From: Chalciporus piperatus
Taxonomy: Eukaryota > Basidiomycota > Agaricomycetes > Boletales > Boletaceae
DNA length: 64,000 nucleotides
Direction: 5' to 3'
NCBI GenBank assembly: GCA_038093975.1
Contig: JBBPTG010000111.1
Span: 1 to 64,000, forward strand
A program made the translations under genes and the position numbers. Position 1 is the stretch's first letter. Each line of letters starts with the position of its first letter. Under the pieces are notes generated by a model that worked only from the letters and a program-made list of their open reading frames with translations, did no database searches and was not told the DNA's origin. This document shows positions 32,310 through 44,299 of this stretch, piece after piece.

Positions 32310-34430
32310 ATGCCCTATTCCTTGTTGCACTCGTCTGACTCGGATTCGCCTCCTCCGAAAGTCACACTCGTGGTTCTCTTGTTTCTACAACTCATAACCG
32401 GCACAAGCGCGGTGAATTTCACGCAATGCTTGGTGGACGTGGTCAACTGCGCTACCAACGCAAGCAGTCCGAGCTGCGCTTCCCTTGACATAAACAGCAC
32501 CACCGCACTCTCGTTCCTCCGTACCAGCGGTGGGCGACCCGTGAATAGCACAACCGCTGCCAATCTGTCCGCGGCCCTTTCATACAGCGGCTGCTGTGTT
32601 TCCTGCGGAAGAGGTCAGGAAACGTTTCAGTGGACCGTCTTCTCGCGGGAATACGCAGCGTGGCTTCTTCCCTACCTCGCTCTTATCTCGCAACTCCCCT
32701 TTGGTGCCAAGCGCAGAATGGCCAACCTCATGTCTGCGATCCTGACCATTGGTTCCCCGGTGCTCGCAGGCTACTCCTTATACGTGACCTTTCTAAACGC
32801 ACGATGGGTCAACGACGAGCTTTTTTCAGCAGTCGACTATCCCAGCCCTGCCATCCGACAATCTGTGGTCAGCGTTCTGAGCAGTCTCCAGCAGGTACCA
32901 TTACGTGTTCACCCAGGTAAAACTGGACAATTCGAATCACTTGTCGTCCATCCGAAGAACGACGAGTGGTGGATCACGCTTGCTAAAGAACTCGATTACT
33001 CGCATACGTGGTCGATAGCATCGGCGACATCCATCACCTGGGTTCTCATAGCCTATTTCCTCACAGTCACCGATTCCCTGTCGAACGTGGCCGACAATAT
33101 CAACTCGAATGGTCAGGGAACTGGTTCTGGGTGGCTTTGGCTATTGCCGATTGTCGTGGGGTGGTTGGTGTTGTCGCCGAAATGCGACTACAAACGTGTG
33201 CCTGACGCATACGACAAAGCAAACAAACAGGCATTCATTGAGGACTGCGACGATGTTAATGCGCCGCCGACTCAGGTTACAGCCAACTTCGGCCTCACCA
33301 TCAGCCCCAGCCCGGACTGGAAGTTGTATGGCAAAAACACCACTTCCCCAGACGAGTCACTGATTCCTCCCGTATTCAACTACTCGAGAATGTTGTCCTG
33401 GTCCAGAGCAGCCTATGTAACATCGCTATTTTACCGCGCAGCTTGGCGGCGTTGGTTGGTTGGGAAAGGGGTGGACGGAAATCCCACCCCCGTAAACATC
33501 CATATTCCCGCCACGCAAGAAAGCCGACTGGGGACTCGCAGACAGATAGCCGACTTCTGTCGCCCCGATGATCACGAGTATCCCGGGGAAGGTGTTCTTT
33601 GGCCTCCCGGCATAATACGGAACATGATCATCGCATCCCTGATGTCGCTGCAGCTCCAATGGGGGACAACTACCGCAGCCGTTCTTGTGGTGTGGTTTAC
33701 ACCGGCTATCGTGAGTTTTCTCTTCGAGATTGTGTTGAACACGTGTCTTAATCTGCGTCGTTTTGAGGGGCTTGGATGTCGTTCGCTTGCATACTTATTG
33801 TATGGAGCGTTATCGACTCTGGCGTGGATTTTGCTTGTTTCGTCAAGCATCCTTGGATACTACGCACATCATATGATGGATCACCTTCCGACGGCAGACT
33901 TAGAGAGCACCGTAGGATGTGCATCATCCACCCTATCAAGTGTCTCACCTGCAATCGGAAGTATGGACCCAGAGATCACACGCGATGGCGCCATTCCCAT
34001 GCACGAAATTCATGACCCAAACGGGGACACCCTGGACGGAGAAGACGTTCCTCTAAACAGCGGCCTGGGCTCAAATGCACCCTCAGGTCTGAATACAGCC
34101 AGACTACCCAGCGATGTACCTCTCGGTGTTCGGATGCTAGAAATGTTTGCAAACTGGCTACGATGGATAGGCAAAGCCATTGCTATTGCCAACGCCATCG
34201 GAATCGTTGCAAGCACTATTTTCCAGTATTCGAACGTCTATGACAATTGTTTCTGTAATGCGAGTGTTTACTATTGGGGTTCCGCAGCCGGTTTGATTCA
34301 CATCGATCCTTCTGGGAGCGATGTCGATTTAGCACGTAAAGCCTGGATAGGGGCACTCGCACTTGCTTTGACTTGTTCTACCTTCTTTGTCGGTACTATT
34401 TATCTTATACGAGACTCTTTACCTTCATAA
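32310..34430 (+). CDS. Large multi-pass membrane protein of unknown function
   Basis: Intron-free 706-residue frame, ATG 32310 to TAA 34428-34430. A cleavable-looking signal (VTLVVLLFLQLITGTSA, residues ~19-35) is followed by an ~80-residue Asn/Ser/Cys-rich lumenal domain with several NxS/T sites (FTQCLVDVVNCATNAS, SGCCVSCGRG). Then come about nine hydrophobic segments, including AWLLPYLALISQL, SAILTIGSPVLAGYSLYV, ATSITWVLIAYFLTV, GWLWLLPIVVGWLVL, AAVLVVWFTPAIVSFLFEI, GALSTLAWILLVSSSIL, AIAIANAIGIVASTIF and WIGALALALTCSTFFVGTIY. Between helices lie motifs conserved, to my knowledge, in an uncharacterised basidiomycete family (LQQVPLRV, KNDEWWITL, DYSHTWSIAS). No transporter or enzyme signature was seen. 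Probably a plasma-membrane or endomembrane protein. Confidence 0.7.
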   Translation: MPYSLLHSSDSDSPPPKVTLVVLLFLQLITGTSAVNFTQCLVDVVNCATNASSPSCASLDINSTTALSFLRTSGGRPVNSTTAANLSAALSYSGCCVSCGRGQETFQWTVFSREYAAWLLPYLALISQLPFGAKRRMANLMSAILTIGSPVLAGYSLYVTFLNARWVNDELFSAVDYPSPAIRQSVVSVLSSLQQVPLRVHPGKTGQFESLVVHPKNDEWWITLAKELDYSHTWSIASATSITWVLIAYFLTVTDSLSNVADNINSNGQGTGSGWLWLLPIVVGWLVLSPKCDYKRVPDAYDKANKQAFIEDCDDVNAPPTQVTANFGLTISPSPDWKLYGKNTTSPDESLIPPVFNYSRMLSWSRAAYVTSLFYRAAWRRWLVGKGVDGNPTPVNIHIPATQESRLGTRRQIADFCRPDDHEYPGEGVLWPPGIIRNMIIASLMSLQLQWGTTTAAVLVVWFTPAIVSFLFEIVLNTCLNLRRFEGLGCRSLAYLLYGALSTLAWILLVSSSILGYYAHHMMDHLPTADLESTVGCASSTLSSVSPAIGSMDPEITRDGAIPMHEIHDPNGDTLDGEDVPLNSGLGSNAPSGLNTARLPSDVPLGVRMLEMFANWLRWIGKAIAIANAIGIVASTIFQYSNVYDNCFCNASVYYWGSAAGLIHIDPSGSDVDLARKAWIGALALALTCSTFFVGTIYLIRDSLPS

Positions 34431-35255
34431 GTCTGAGATTCAAGTGGTTACATCCAGGGTTACTATTTGACGAATAACACTTTGTCCACTGATTTCCTGT
34501 GTTTCAAAAAACGGAAAGGCAAAACAGTTAGGAAAACGCGACTCGGAGCAGCTTCGGAGCGACTTACATGACGTTCTGATAGGGGAGTCAATCCAATCGT
34601 AGGTACGTACGACCATCTGTGGGGACCCAATGATCTTCCACGCACGTGGTCCCACCTTCCATCTCGATTACTCAATCGCTCGCACTCACCTGTCGCAGTG
34701 AGATCGGTCAGGGGGTTCCTCCGTTCCTCGTGATCGATAGAGCGTCCCGACCGTGCGGACTCTCCTCGTCAGTCGTGGTGTTCGAGAGGACCAGATATAG
34801 ATGACTGCCTTCTCTCACATACGTGGGAGAACGAGTCTGGATTCCGGTATGGTTACCCTGGGTATCCCGCGAAGCAGTGATGTCCCTGGGCTTGGAGTAC
34901 AATGATTGCCTCCTGTACCATCTACCGTTCTGTTTACCGTCTGTGAGGTTGATTTACGTTCCTTGGACCATAACCACATACGATATTCCGGCGGCGAGTT
35001 TCAACCGATCGCTAATTGGGAGCAGGACTGCGGGGCATACACGATCACAACCAGCACGCTGACACTGCGATACGGTCACGACTCATACACAAAACGCCAT
35101 TGGACGAAGCCAAAAACGATGTAAAGACGAGTCCATGCCTCCCCTCTCGCGATTTACAAACATACCAAGATAGACGACTCCTAAAGACGGCAACGATCAT
35201 CTCACCAAGATAGACGACTCCTAAAGACGGCAACGATCCGATCTCACCGACTCTT
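34431..35255. other. Intergenic with a short tandem duplication
   Basis: No gene supported. A 35-bp unit (ACCAAGATAGACGACTCC...) occurs at 35163-35197 and again at 35203-35237, just downstream of the hydrolase stop codon. Confidence 0.45.
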
Positions 35256-36161
35256 TCATTCTATCCCTTGGAGGGCAGTTCGGACAACAACCTCGGGGGA
35301 TTCGAGTGGAATCATGTGAGATGCACCCCAAACGGTGGTAGCGGTGACGTGTGAATAGTCTTTCAGGTCTTCTTCTCTGACGCAAGGTACCTTGGATGGA
35401 TCGGCGGCGAGAACGGTGACTTTGGCATTGGCTGGTGCGTTATTGGTAGACAAGAGATGCGTAAACGACCAGGGATCGTTTTGCTGAGGGAGAGCAACAT
35501 CAGTAGTATACAAAAACATGCAGATATGGGATCTTACGTCGAAGATCGCTTCTACGGCGGAGATGTCACATAAATGTATGCTCAACGATCTCAAAGTGGC
35601 ATCTTCCTTGGTCCATGTGGGGTATTCCAAAAGGTATTCTTCGGGTGACCTAGCCTTTCTGACGTTGTCGGGGAATACGATCTTATAGTGTGCTATCTGT
35701 TGGGAAGTCTGTTCGAGAGGAGGGTCGACCAGGACGACTGGGATGGATCGAGTGGACTTGATGAAGGGGAGCAATTGCGCAGCAACGAGACCCCCTAGAG
35801 AATGACCAACGATGGCATGATACGGATGATCACTACCTGCTGCGAAGAGAGGCTGGAGCTCCTCCGCCAGGGCAGCGACAGTATAAACCGAACCACGCCT
35901 TGCATTACCATGGCCGAGCAAATCGGGAGCAGTGACAAAATAACCTGTGTATAGGTAAGTAAGACTGATGGAAACGCTTTGGTTACGTTCGGCGCATGCA
36001 CGCACAGCAAGTGATGGAAACAAACGGGCCGACTTGCCTTTTGATGCCAAGTCTTGGGCGATGCGGTTCCAGGTTTGGGAAGCACCGGTGAGACCGTGAA
36101 TGAGGAGGAGGTGTTTGAGTGAGGAGGGGTCACCCCAAGTGGACATGGCCAAGGAAGTCAT
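35256..36161 (-). CDS. Alpha/beta hydrolase fold protein
   Basis: Serine hydrolase of the alpha/beta superfamily, substrate unknown. ATG 36161 (MTSLAMSTWGDPSSLKHLL). The oxyanion motif is LLIHGLTGASQTW, the nucleophile elbow VGHSLGGLVAA, and the catalytic His lies in VWGASHMIPLESP near the end; an acid is plausible in VLAADPSKVP. The frame is open throughout but two segments are clearly introns: a 93-nt one after DLASK (GCAAGT donor, CACAG acceptor, joining to GYFVTAPDLLGHG) and a 54-nt one (GTAAGA...CTCAG) joining SAVEAIFD to QNDPWSF. Both are multiples of three without stops, so unspliced mRNA would also be translated through. Spliced length about 250 residues. Divergently arranged with the FHA-RING gene, sharing about 430 bp of promoter DNA. 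Confidence 0.8.
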   Translation of the reverse strand: MTSLAMSTWGDPSSLKHLLLIHGLTGASQTWNRIAQDLASKGKSARLFPSLAVRACAERNQSVSISLTYLYTGYFVTAPDLLGHGNARRGSVYTVAALAEELQPLFAAGSDHPYHAIVGHSLGGLVAAQLLPFIKSTRSIPVVLVDPPLEQTSQQIAHYKIVFPDNVRKARSPEEYLLEYPTWTKEDATLRSLSIHLCDISAVEAIFDVRSHICMFLYTTDVALPQQNDPWSFTHLLSTNNAPANAKVTVLAADPSKVPCVREEDLKDYSHVTATTVWGASHMIPLESPEVVVRTALQGIE

Positions 36162-36592
36162 AGTGATGAGGTGCGGTGCAATGGACTAGCCGGTGCAATG
36201 AGGCATTGTGGGTTAATATGTCGGGACATCCGACAGCCTGAGAGAAGGAGGAGCCAGTCTGTCAGTCTGGATTTTTTTATAGCTCAGACTTAGTACTACC
36301 GAAGGTGTGTCCAGACTCCAGAGGTGTCCAGCTGGTGGTATCCTGTGGTATCGCCATGTCAGAAATACTTGCGATCTAAGCTGGATGATGAACTATCGGA
36401 TGTTGATCGGATGTTGTTGGTCTATGTACCGGATGCAGAGCCACGACGGTGGCGCTGCGAGAGCTGTGGCTGGAACAAGCCGAGTAGCACACTCGAAATA
36501 ACATCCCTGCCCAACTCTTTTTTTCCCGTTTGCCGACACCGACGAAGACGAGGTCAGAATCGAAATTATTCACGGGCAGGAGAACTACTCGA
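36162..36592. promoter_or_regulatory. Shared divergent promoter region
   Basis: Lies between the ATG of the hydrolase (-) and that of the FHA-RING ligase (+). A TTTTTTATAGC element near 36270-36280 could serve as a TATA box for one of them. No gene seen within it. Confidence 0.35.
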
Positions 36593-38426
36593 ATGATGGA
36601 AACCAACGGGATTGTGATGAACGTCGACTCGTCTCCACCGACGGTGCGCTCGACCATTTTGGGATCCTTTCTTCGCGGACGACCGCGCGGTGTCTCCACT
36701 TCTCAGACAGCTCAGAATCGAACAGACCACCCGGAACATTCCCCATCTCCACCAGCGAGCCCGCCCTCTCCTGCACCACCACCACCACCACCCAACTCCC
36801 ATCGTCGCAGGTCTTTCGCACCAGCTAATCTCATCATTCCACAGTCAAACCCGAACGTTCAACCAGCCCAAGTCGTCGCATCCCTCGGCATATCTCACAT
36901 ACTCAGACGAAGACGTTCGACGGGTCAAGCTAACGCAAACGCAAACGCAAACGCCACTCCAACCAACACAAACCAAACCACATCTGGACCCCCTCCCCTC
37001 CCCTCCCCACCTGTAACCGCTATCACTCCACATTTCGCTGGAATGCCACTCTCTGTCCCTCCTCAACTTAATCGCGGACCTTCTTCTGCTTCCTCAAATC
37101 ATCCAAACCAGACTCATCGCATTCGTCTTGTTCCTCATCTCGACTCCCGCCGTACTCTTCGCTTCGAACCCATCACCCGCGATCTCAGAGACGACGATCC
37201 TCCCCTTCGCATAGGCAGATTCACAGATAGATCCGGTATCGCATTCACCGCCGCAAACTTGCTCAGCTCGAACAAACTCGCTTTCAAATCAAAGGTGGTC
37301 TCCCGGTCCCATGCTGAAATCTGGCTCCAATCAGGAAAATTCTTCATCAGGGATACCAAGTCGTCGTCAGGCACATTCCTAAACCACCTTCGTCTCTCTC
37401 CCGCCGGTCTCGAATCTAGCCCTTATCAACTTCGAGATGGCGATATACTACAGCTCGGCGTCGATTATCAGGGTGGCTCAGAAGATATTTACAAGTCCGT
37501 CAAGATAAAGATCGAAGTAGGTAGAGAGTGGCAGCAAGGTGCCAACGCTTTCAAGTACGTGCCTGACCCTCTCTCCACCTCACTCCATTTCACCTTTCAC
37601 GTGAACAGCACACACGCCATCACCCAACTCAAGGCACTCGCGGTCACAACCGATGCCAAAGAACCAGCGAAAGGCAAACAACGCCTGCCCAAGGCAAACA
37701 TACCCGATTGTTGCATCTGTGGGTGCATCGTTGTGCTGGCATGACTATCGACTCACACAGGTCACAGGTCTATTTGCCGTCACGATCAGACAAGCACTCT
37801 TCATTGCCCCATGTTCCCATGCGTTCCATTACAAATGCATACATCCCTTACTCGAGAAACACGCCTCAGCGTTCTCCTGCCCCATCTGCCGCAGCTTTGC
37901 TGACCTGGATGAAGACGTCGAGATAGAAGCCGAAGCAGAGCCAGAGCCAGAAGATGATGACGTAGATTGGGAAGACGTTGAAGCTGCACCATCAACATCA
38001 GTCCCACCAGTCCCATCTATATCTGCTCGTCACCTGGCGAGTCCACCACCGTTTGCGAGGGATGGCGCGGAAACTGAGGTAGAGCCTGATATGGTGGGCA
38101 CTGAACATCGCGCGAGACGACAACGTCCAACCATGCGAACGGGTGTGCACATCTGCCCACCCATGGACCCCGTCGTGGATATCTCTGAGCACGTCGATTC
38201 GGATGCGGACATGCTTGATGGAGAGGGCGAGGAGGTCGAGCTCTACGCGAACGAGGGGGAAAGCCATGGACATCAACCTGGCACTATCGTCACTCACGGA
38301 CATGGATTCGGACTACCTAGCAACTCGTCAGGCATCAGGGACGACGGGTCGGATAGTGCGGAGGGTGGACTGGGACTCATGGGACCTGAGGCGGAACATA
38401 TCATCAGCGGTAAACGCAAGCGGTGA
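36593..38426 (+). CDS. dma1: FHA-RING ubiquitin ligase of the Dma1/CHFR type
   Basis: E3 ligase that in yeasts delays mitotic exit/septation when the spindle is disturbed; the FHA domain binds phosphothreonine and the RING recruits E2. ATG 36593 (MMETNGIVMNVDSSPP; the third Met at 36617 is also possible). Residues ~20-190 are Pro/Ser/Asn-rich, with an Asn-Ala repeat encoded by (ACGCAA)n at 36933-36953. FHA domain about 205-320: LRIGRFTDRSG, KVVSRSHAEIW, FIRDTKSSSGTFLNHLRLS, YQLRDGDILQLGVDY. An intron interrupts the second RING Cys (DCCIC|LFAVTIRQALFIA), then APCSHAFHYKCIHPLL and SCPICRSFADLDEDVE complete the zinc ligands. An acidic tail ends at TGA 38424-38426 after SGKRKR. Domain order and RING residues match the Dma family. 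Confidence 0.9.
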
Positions 38427-39842
38427 CAACAACCTCGTTGCACCCATTTCATCACGCCACGCCACGCCTTTTCTCGTCAACGCGGGTACATGCAGTACCA
38501 GGGTTTCATCATATGCGTCGCACATTCCCTTGATTTCATTATTCCACTTCGTCAGTCCTTCATCATACACATAAACGACGCGCGAGGGTAAGCCTGTTAT
38601 CAAATTATCAATCATCCCCCATTCCAATTTCGACCTTTTCCTGTTCTTTTCTTTTCTTTTATTCCCGGGTCAATTGATCTCCATCGTTTTTTCTCTGTTT
38701 CCAAATATGTATATACGAATGTTCAATGGCTGTCTGTGTTTACGCTCTAGCCCCTAGCTTCTTGTCCTTTATCTAGTTTGATCATGGATGTTACCCTACC
38801 AACGATCATTCTTTTTTGTGTTGCAGTAGTTAATCGGTACAGTGGTGCTGGGAATGAGAATCACTCAAAGTGATATACGTCGTGGAGGTGAACGATCGTT
38901 TTCATCCAGAGTCCAGACTCTTCGGTCTGCCCAGGGGAGACTGAGTGATATATCAATCTTCTCACTACGTATCAAACTTTCTTGTGGGGAGGCCCTTTTT
39001 TCTGTCAGACGACCAAGCGCGTGCTATCGAAAAACCCCACGTGTCCTCTTGTGCATTCTTGCATTCGGTACTAATTTCCTCATGTTTTTCATTCTACTTC
39101 CGCAGCTTGGACGTTGAAGTGATCGCGATGCATGACCCACCTCGTGACCCCCCCTTCGTGCCTAGTCACAATGATCTGCCAGTAGAAATGCGCCGACAAG
39201 GATACCAATGATCCCCACAGGGCAAACAATCATTCAACATCGCACCTAGCCAGCCTCAATTAGCCGATTAGGAACAAAGTAGTTCTGACCCTGGTACTTA
39301 GGAGGTTTGTCAATCCAAGAGAAGCGTCGAATAGGTTCGATTTTGACCGTCTAGTGGGCCAACGACGAGAGGTCAGTGGACCAGGCCTTTGAGAGCTTAG
39401 TAGAGCCTGAGGAGGACGACCGACAATAGTATTGTATGATAGGCCGTTCGAGACTCATATCTTTTATCAAAGAGAAGCCTGAATTTATTGTTATGGAGAA
39501 AGCACCCCGGATGTCTGAGGAAGTCTCCCGGATAAAGAGAGCAGGGGGATGTTTGCCAAGACTTTTGGAGAGTTCATACGCAAGATCGTGGATCTCGAGT
39601 TCACGCACCATGGAAGTCTCTACTACAAGACCGTTGTTCCCCCCAACGCTTCTCGAAGGCCTTAGTAGCTCGGTGTTGCTCAATGGCATATCTAAACTGG
39701 GATAGTAAGACGTGTTCGATCTAGTAATAACTATTACTTCAACCTGCCTGCGGGTCTGATTAAGTCGGACATCGACAAATAATGTACTAACGATATGCGT
39801 GGTCGTAGGGACAAGGATCGAGGATCGAGGAAAGAAAGTAGG
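38427..39842. other. Intergenic, no recognised gene
   Basis: 3' flank of the ligase gene, then unassigned DNA. A 112-codon minus frame with an ATG at 39689 (VRELEIHDLAYELSKSLG) runs to 39351 and reads like protein, but I do not recognise it and find no splice partners. A short plus frame ending MRRQGYQ at 39208 is likewise unsupported. Confidence 0.3.
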
Positions 39843-41662
39843 TTAGAAGGAGTAAACTGTGGACCCAAGCTTGAAGGTCATCACTGACATCCGATCACGG
39901 AACCGGTGTCTCGCGTTCAGTCTGTTTAGAGAGTCAGCGCGATGTTTGAATAACCACAGATTCTGCTACTCACACGGCTAGCATCGAGTTCACATAGCCT
40001 AGAGTTGTAAAAGCACAAACAAAAGTGAGCGATAAATCAACTTGAACGGGGGTCGAGTGTGACGCACTTCTGCTGATAATGATGCCGACCGCGGATACCC
40101 AGTAACCGTTACCCTGCGAGAGATACTAGAGGGATGCTAATTAGTGAATGCCCGTGTAACGGCTGCTCACACCTACTACGATCCCTAAGATGATCGAGAT
40201 TGAGCTGTAAATGCGACGTCAAGTGAACAACGCAAGAACTAGACATCTCGATGACGCTTACCAAGTGAAGGCCCCCATGTTGATGAGGATGACCGCCAGA
40301 TCTTGAACAGTGGTGCGTTGGTTCCACCGAGATCCCGAGCTCCATATATACTTGACGACGGCAGCTGTGATGAGAATATCACACAAAGTATTCGTGGTGG
40401 CCACAGGGAGGATCAACTATGGAGCAGAATACCTCGCGTAAATCAGTGAGTTCATCATCTCAATGTGGCCTCCTCACCGGATTCGTAAATACAGAGCTAG
40501 AGGTCCCGCCCATGATACTGTGGGGGACTCATCAACTTTGGGTTGCAAAAAAACAAATCTATGGAATATGTACGAACCTTGTGACGCAGAACCCTGGCGC
40601 GTAATAGTTAGGATTCAATCATAGCTCGCTCCACAAGCGTAAGCACGTACATGTACCGATGGCTAATGCAACCTGTAAGTCAAATGTGTAGTCACAGGGC
40701 TCGAGCAACAAACGTACCTAGTCCCGAAACTGCTGCCAAGAACTTTCCCAAGGTGAGCTGAACGTCCATAATCGGATACTGCCAAACTTACAATGACCCC
40801 AGTGACGTACTTGTTCCTCTGGCTGACTTTTCGAACGTTACTCCATGCAAGGATTCCAAGATGACGACCGCAACCACTTACTGATCCATAACCGATGACA
40901 ATAGAAGCTAAGAAACACCACGGTCATCGATCGATCAAAGAGATGCTTAGCTGGGTACTAACGCTTGCACGATGAACGTAATCACGAACTGTCATCTCAA
41001 CGATTAGCACCAGCATCAATATGCGCACTTGAATACCCTCACGTCGAGACACATAAAGTCCTGTGTTTGTGGTTCGAACAAGCCTGAGCAAAAGAAATAT
41101 ATACGGTAAACTGTGATCACTCACGACAAGTCCCCTAAAAGCGACCTAGTAAACGCATCGAATCAACGCTCAAATCGGTATGCTTACCATGCCAATCCAT
41201 CCCTGCAACTCGGCGAGTAATCTCGATGGCACGAGATCAGCATAAACCAGTATAGTTGAATGCTGCCGATCAGATGCGCAGTGTCCGCTAGGCTTCAAAG
41301 ACCTTCAATCGATGGGTCAACGACGTGAACGGATGCCACGTACAAAACCACAAGAACCTGTCGAAAAGAATATCAGACTCGCTGGTACACAAAGGGAGTC
41401 GGTTACCAACCACAAACTTGAGGAACTTTGGGTCATTTGGAAAGCAGCGTGCGTAGTAGATCGACTGGCCCACAGTAACCCCGTACATCCTGTTGAAAGC
41501 GTCGATTCCGATGAATTGAGGAATGAGATGACGTCGAGCATACTCACAGGGCAGCGATGGCGAATCCTATCATGGCTCGTCAGTGTCCAATAGTCCATTA
41601 TGTTCGCGAACCTTACCCATCAATCCTGGAGCCCATGCTGACAGCACCAGGTTGCCAGGCAT
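39843..41662 (-). CDS. DUF6534 multi-pass membrane protein, copy 2
   Basis: Minus-strand partner of the gene at 51259-53103, with which it shares nearly all exon and intron sequence. ATG 41662 (MPGNLVLSAWAPGLMG), then MYGVTVGQSIYYARCF, VRDYVHRAS-coding block, TTNTLCDILITAAVVKYIW, TTVQDLAVILINMGAFTW and a last exon LNARHRFRDRMSVMTF ending VYSF, TAA at 39845-39843. About 12 introns, each exon in frame by comparison with copies 1 and 3. Roughly 290 residues, seven hydrophobic segments. The 5' flank immediately before the ATG differs from copy 3, so promoters are not shared; the 3' flank is shared to about 39789. Function of the family is unknown. Confidence 0.78.
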
Positions 41663-43219
41663 GCTTGAACTTGAACCTGCGAGAAAATCAGTCTTATTCA
41701 TGTTGTTCTCGCTGCTCTAGTGCCAGTGATGCAACCGTGCGTGGAGCCGGGAGTCGGGAAATAAGGGGTGGCCTTGCCCTCTGGTCAACCATAGGTATAA
41801 GTATCGTGTTGCATATCGACATCACTGTATCCCTGCAAGTGAAGCGTGCCTATTACCTCCGAGCCTGACAGCTTGTTGCCACAACGTTTAGTTTTTTAGT
41901 AGTACCTGCCAGCCTAAGTGCTTAGCGCTTAGCTGCTGCTCGTCCACTCTGACCCTGATTCAAGCTCGTTACAAGTGTCACCCCAAAATCATCGTCCGAC
42001 AACGAGTTTCGTAAGTATGTCGCACTTCGCACTTGTACTGGCAGGAGAACAAGAGTCGAATGGTGGGTCGCGCTCTGCTCGAGCCTCGTTGCTCCGGCCG
42101 GCGCCGCAATTTCGTGCGTTGGGTCACCAGATTCTTATCCAGTAGCCGACCTAATAAACAATATGACAGTTGATATTGTTAATACAACCGCAATTTCAAC
42201 CCGTGGGGAGGCTCGGACACAGGTGAAACAAGTTGTATTCTTGTAAAAATACGTCTTCTCTGGCATCCGCATCATTGTCGAGAGTTTTGGCCTTCCGCTT
42301 ACTGATGCACCCTTGTTCGAACTGATAGAGGGTGGCAACATTCCGTTGGATCCTCTTTTCGACGATGGTGCGAAGCTGCTAGCCCTCACTGTGCGCCCCT
42401 CGCAGATCATAATCAATTTGGGAAGTTTGAAATGAACAATGACAACTTACCGGAGACGCCGACCAGCACGTTCTGTTTGCTCTCTCAGTCTCCATCGCCT
42501 TCGCGCTGTGAGGTTCTTGGTGAGCTTATGGTCTTGTGTGCATCCGGTACGTTGTCATCGACCACGAAATTTGAGATGTTTTCTCTCGTGGAAAGAGCAG
42601 ACCGATACCCAACGTTTCTAAGATGATGGAACGTCGAGGGCGATGCAATGTAATAGCGGTCTGCTTATGCTATCTCCCGATAGGGCGAGGTAGCGGAGGG
42701 TTGAGCTCATAGAAGCAACAGTAAAAATGAGATGAGATACCCCTCGAGCGCTGGAAAAACCGACTTCTGGGCGTGTCGTGGTTGAACTGTGTGTCGACGA
42801 AAGAATTGGTGTGTCAGATATGCGGATTTGGTTCTTGGGGTACCAGGTCGCTTTTGCAACAATTGGAATAGGACACATTGACTGGAGGACTTGGTTTTGG
42901 TTCCTAAGTTTACTCACACACCCGAGGCATACATATGTCGACGACGACAAAAATAACTGCTAGGAATAACTTACACCTACCGGACCGTGCAGTTCAACAA
43001 CTGCGCTACCTTGTGGAAATTTTCCAAATTTCAGCCTGCACATTCTGAGTCTCGGGCTGATCCGCAACATACCTACGCATCTCAAGAAGTCGCTGTCAAG
43101 GAACTCTGCGTCCAAGCGAAATCAATCACTGTGTCGCCTTGAAGGGCTAGCGTCAACCTGTAAACCCACCTAAACGTTTAGCCGTGCCGAAGTGTGGACA
43201 ACCATCCAAGTTATAGGGG
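41663..43219. other. Mostly non-coding; one plus-strand coding-like fragment
   Basis: At about 42250-42434 the plus strand reads GIRIIVESFGLPLTDAPLF then PLFDDGAKLLALTVRPSQ and IIINLGSLK before a TGA. It looks like a C-terminal coding relic but no upstream exon was found and the family is unknown. The remainder has only unsupported frames. Confidence 0.3.
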
Positions 43220-43840
43220 TCAAGTCTCGAAAGCGTGGATAGCTCTCTCGACGCTGCCATCCCCTGTACGAGCGGCGAGACGTGCGCCAGAGTCACGTTT
43301 AGCGAGTTCGTCTGCGAATGTGTTGTATTCCCTTCCTATGGGCCAGAACCTGATCTTGATATCGTGTTCGCGCTCTCGTTTGTAGACCTCGGCATCAAAG
43401 CTGAGGAAGAGGTCGAGATTTGACGGACGTTGTCCATTCAATTTTCGAAGATTAGTTTCCTGTACAAATGTAAGGGAATAGTGTACATAGTCGACATCGA
43501 TTTCAACCATGAAGATAGTGCTGCATGGTCTGCAAAAGATCTGTGATTACGAAGAATCGAACTTCGTGGCAGCCTCTAAACGGCGAAGAAAGAAGAATCC
43601 GGCGTCAAACAAGACAGGAAAGTAAGTAGAGAAAGACTAGGATTGTGCGAGGAGTTCGGCGCGCTGGCTTGTCCTTTTTCCTCCTGGGTTGAGCCTATCG
43701 TCCACTGGAATGGAGAACTGGTGACCGTCGGAATCTTCATCATCCGCCGGATCTCCCACAGTCGTGCCAAACGCGATGCCAATACCCGAGACTGCACCGG
43801 CGTACCTCCCATTATTCATGCACGCACGACTCCTGTGAAC
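43220..43840 (-). pseudogene. Decayed RNase H type-1-like gene
   Basis: Minus strand pieces: MNNGRYAGAVSGIGIAFG, SIPVDDRLNPGGKRTSQ and RAELLAQ (the RNase H start and conserved Glu), then NGQRPSNLDLFLSFDAEVY, KIRFWPIGREYNTFADELAK with the late acidic residue. The expected acidic residue just before MNNG is lost: the preceding TTCACAGG runs out of frame and meets a stop. The alpha-helical segment between the two pieces is also missing. Such stand-alone RNase H proteins are common in agaricomycetes. A possible upstream exon (DFQKAVEAWHALQQ, near 44250) ends only about 20 bp from the copia insertion. Confidence 0.55.
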
Positions 43841-44299
43841 ACGACTCGACTATGGTGACACTTCTCTCTTCTATACAGACAGCATGCGGCAAAGTATCGA
43901 CCACCACAATCGTCGTGACGAGTTGAACAGCGCCTACATCAAATGCGAGGTTGGGGCAAGGCAGGGTGTACAGCCGACTGTCGTAGTCCGACTCTTCGTC
44001 AGTGTACATGATCTGACGAGTGTGAGAACAAGAAAGCGTAAATCTGGATAACTTGGAAGCTTGTTGAAGATGCTGACTGACTCTGACTGGAACTGGAACG
44101 AGTTTGACTTAGCCTGAGATCGTGAGAAGACGACGCGACAGTGACGCGACTCACATCCAACCGTCCGCGTAGTACAAAGTACCATCTTGACCGAAGCTAT
44201 TCGTATTCTAATACGGTAAGCTGCTGAAGCGCGTGCCATGCCTCCACGGCCTTTTGAAAGTCTTTTGGATCTCATCTGACCGTTGACACTCGTTTCTCT

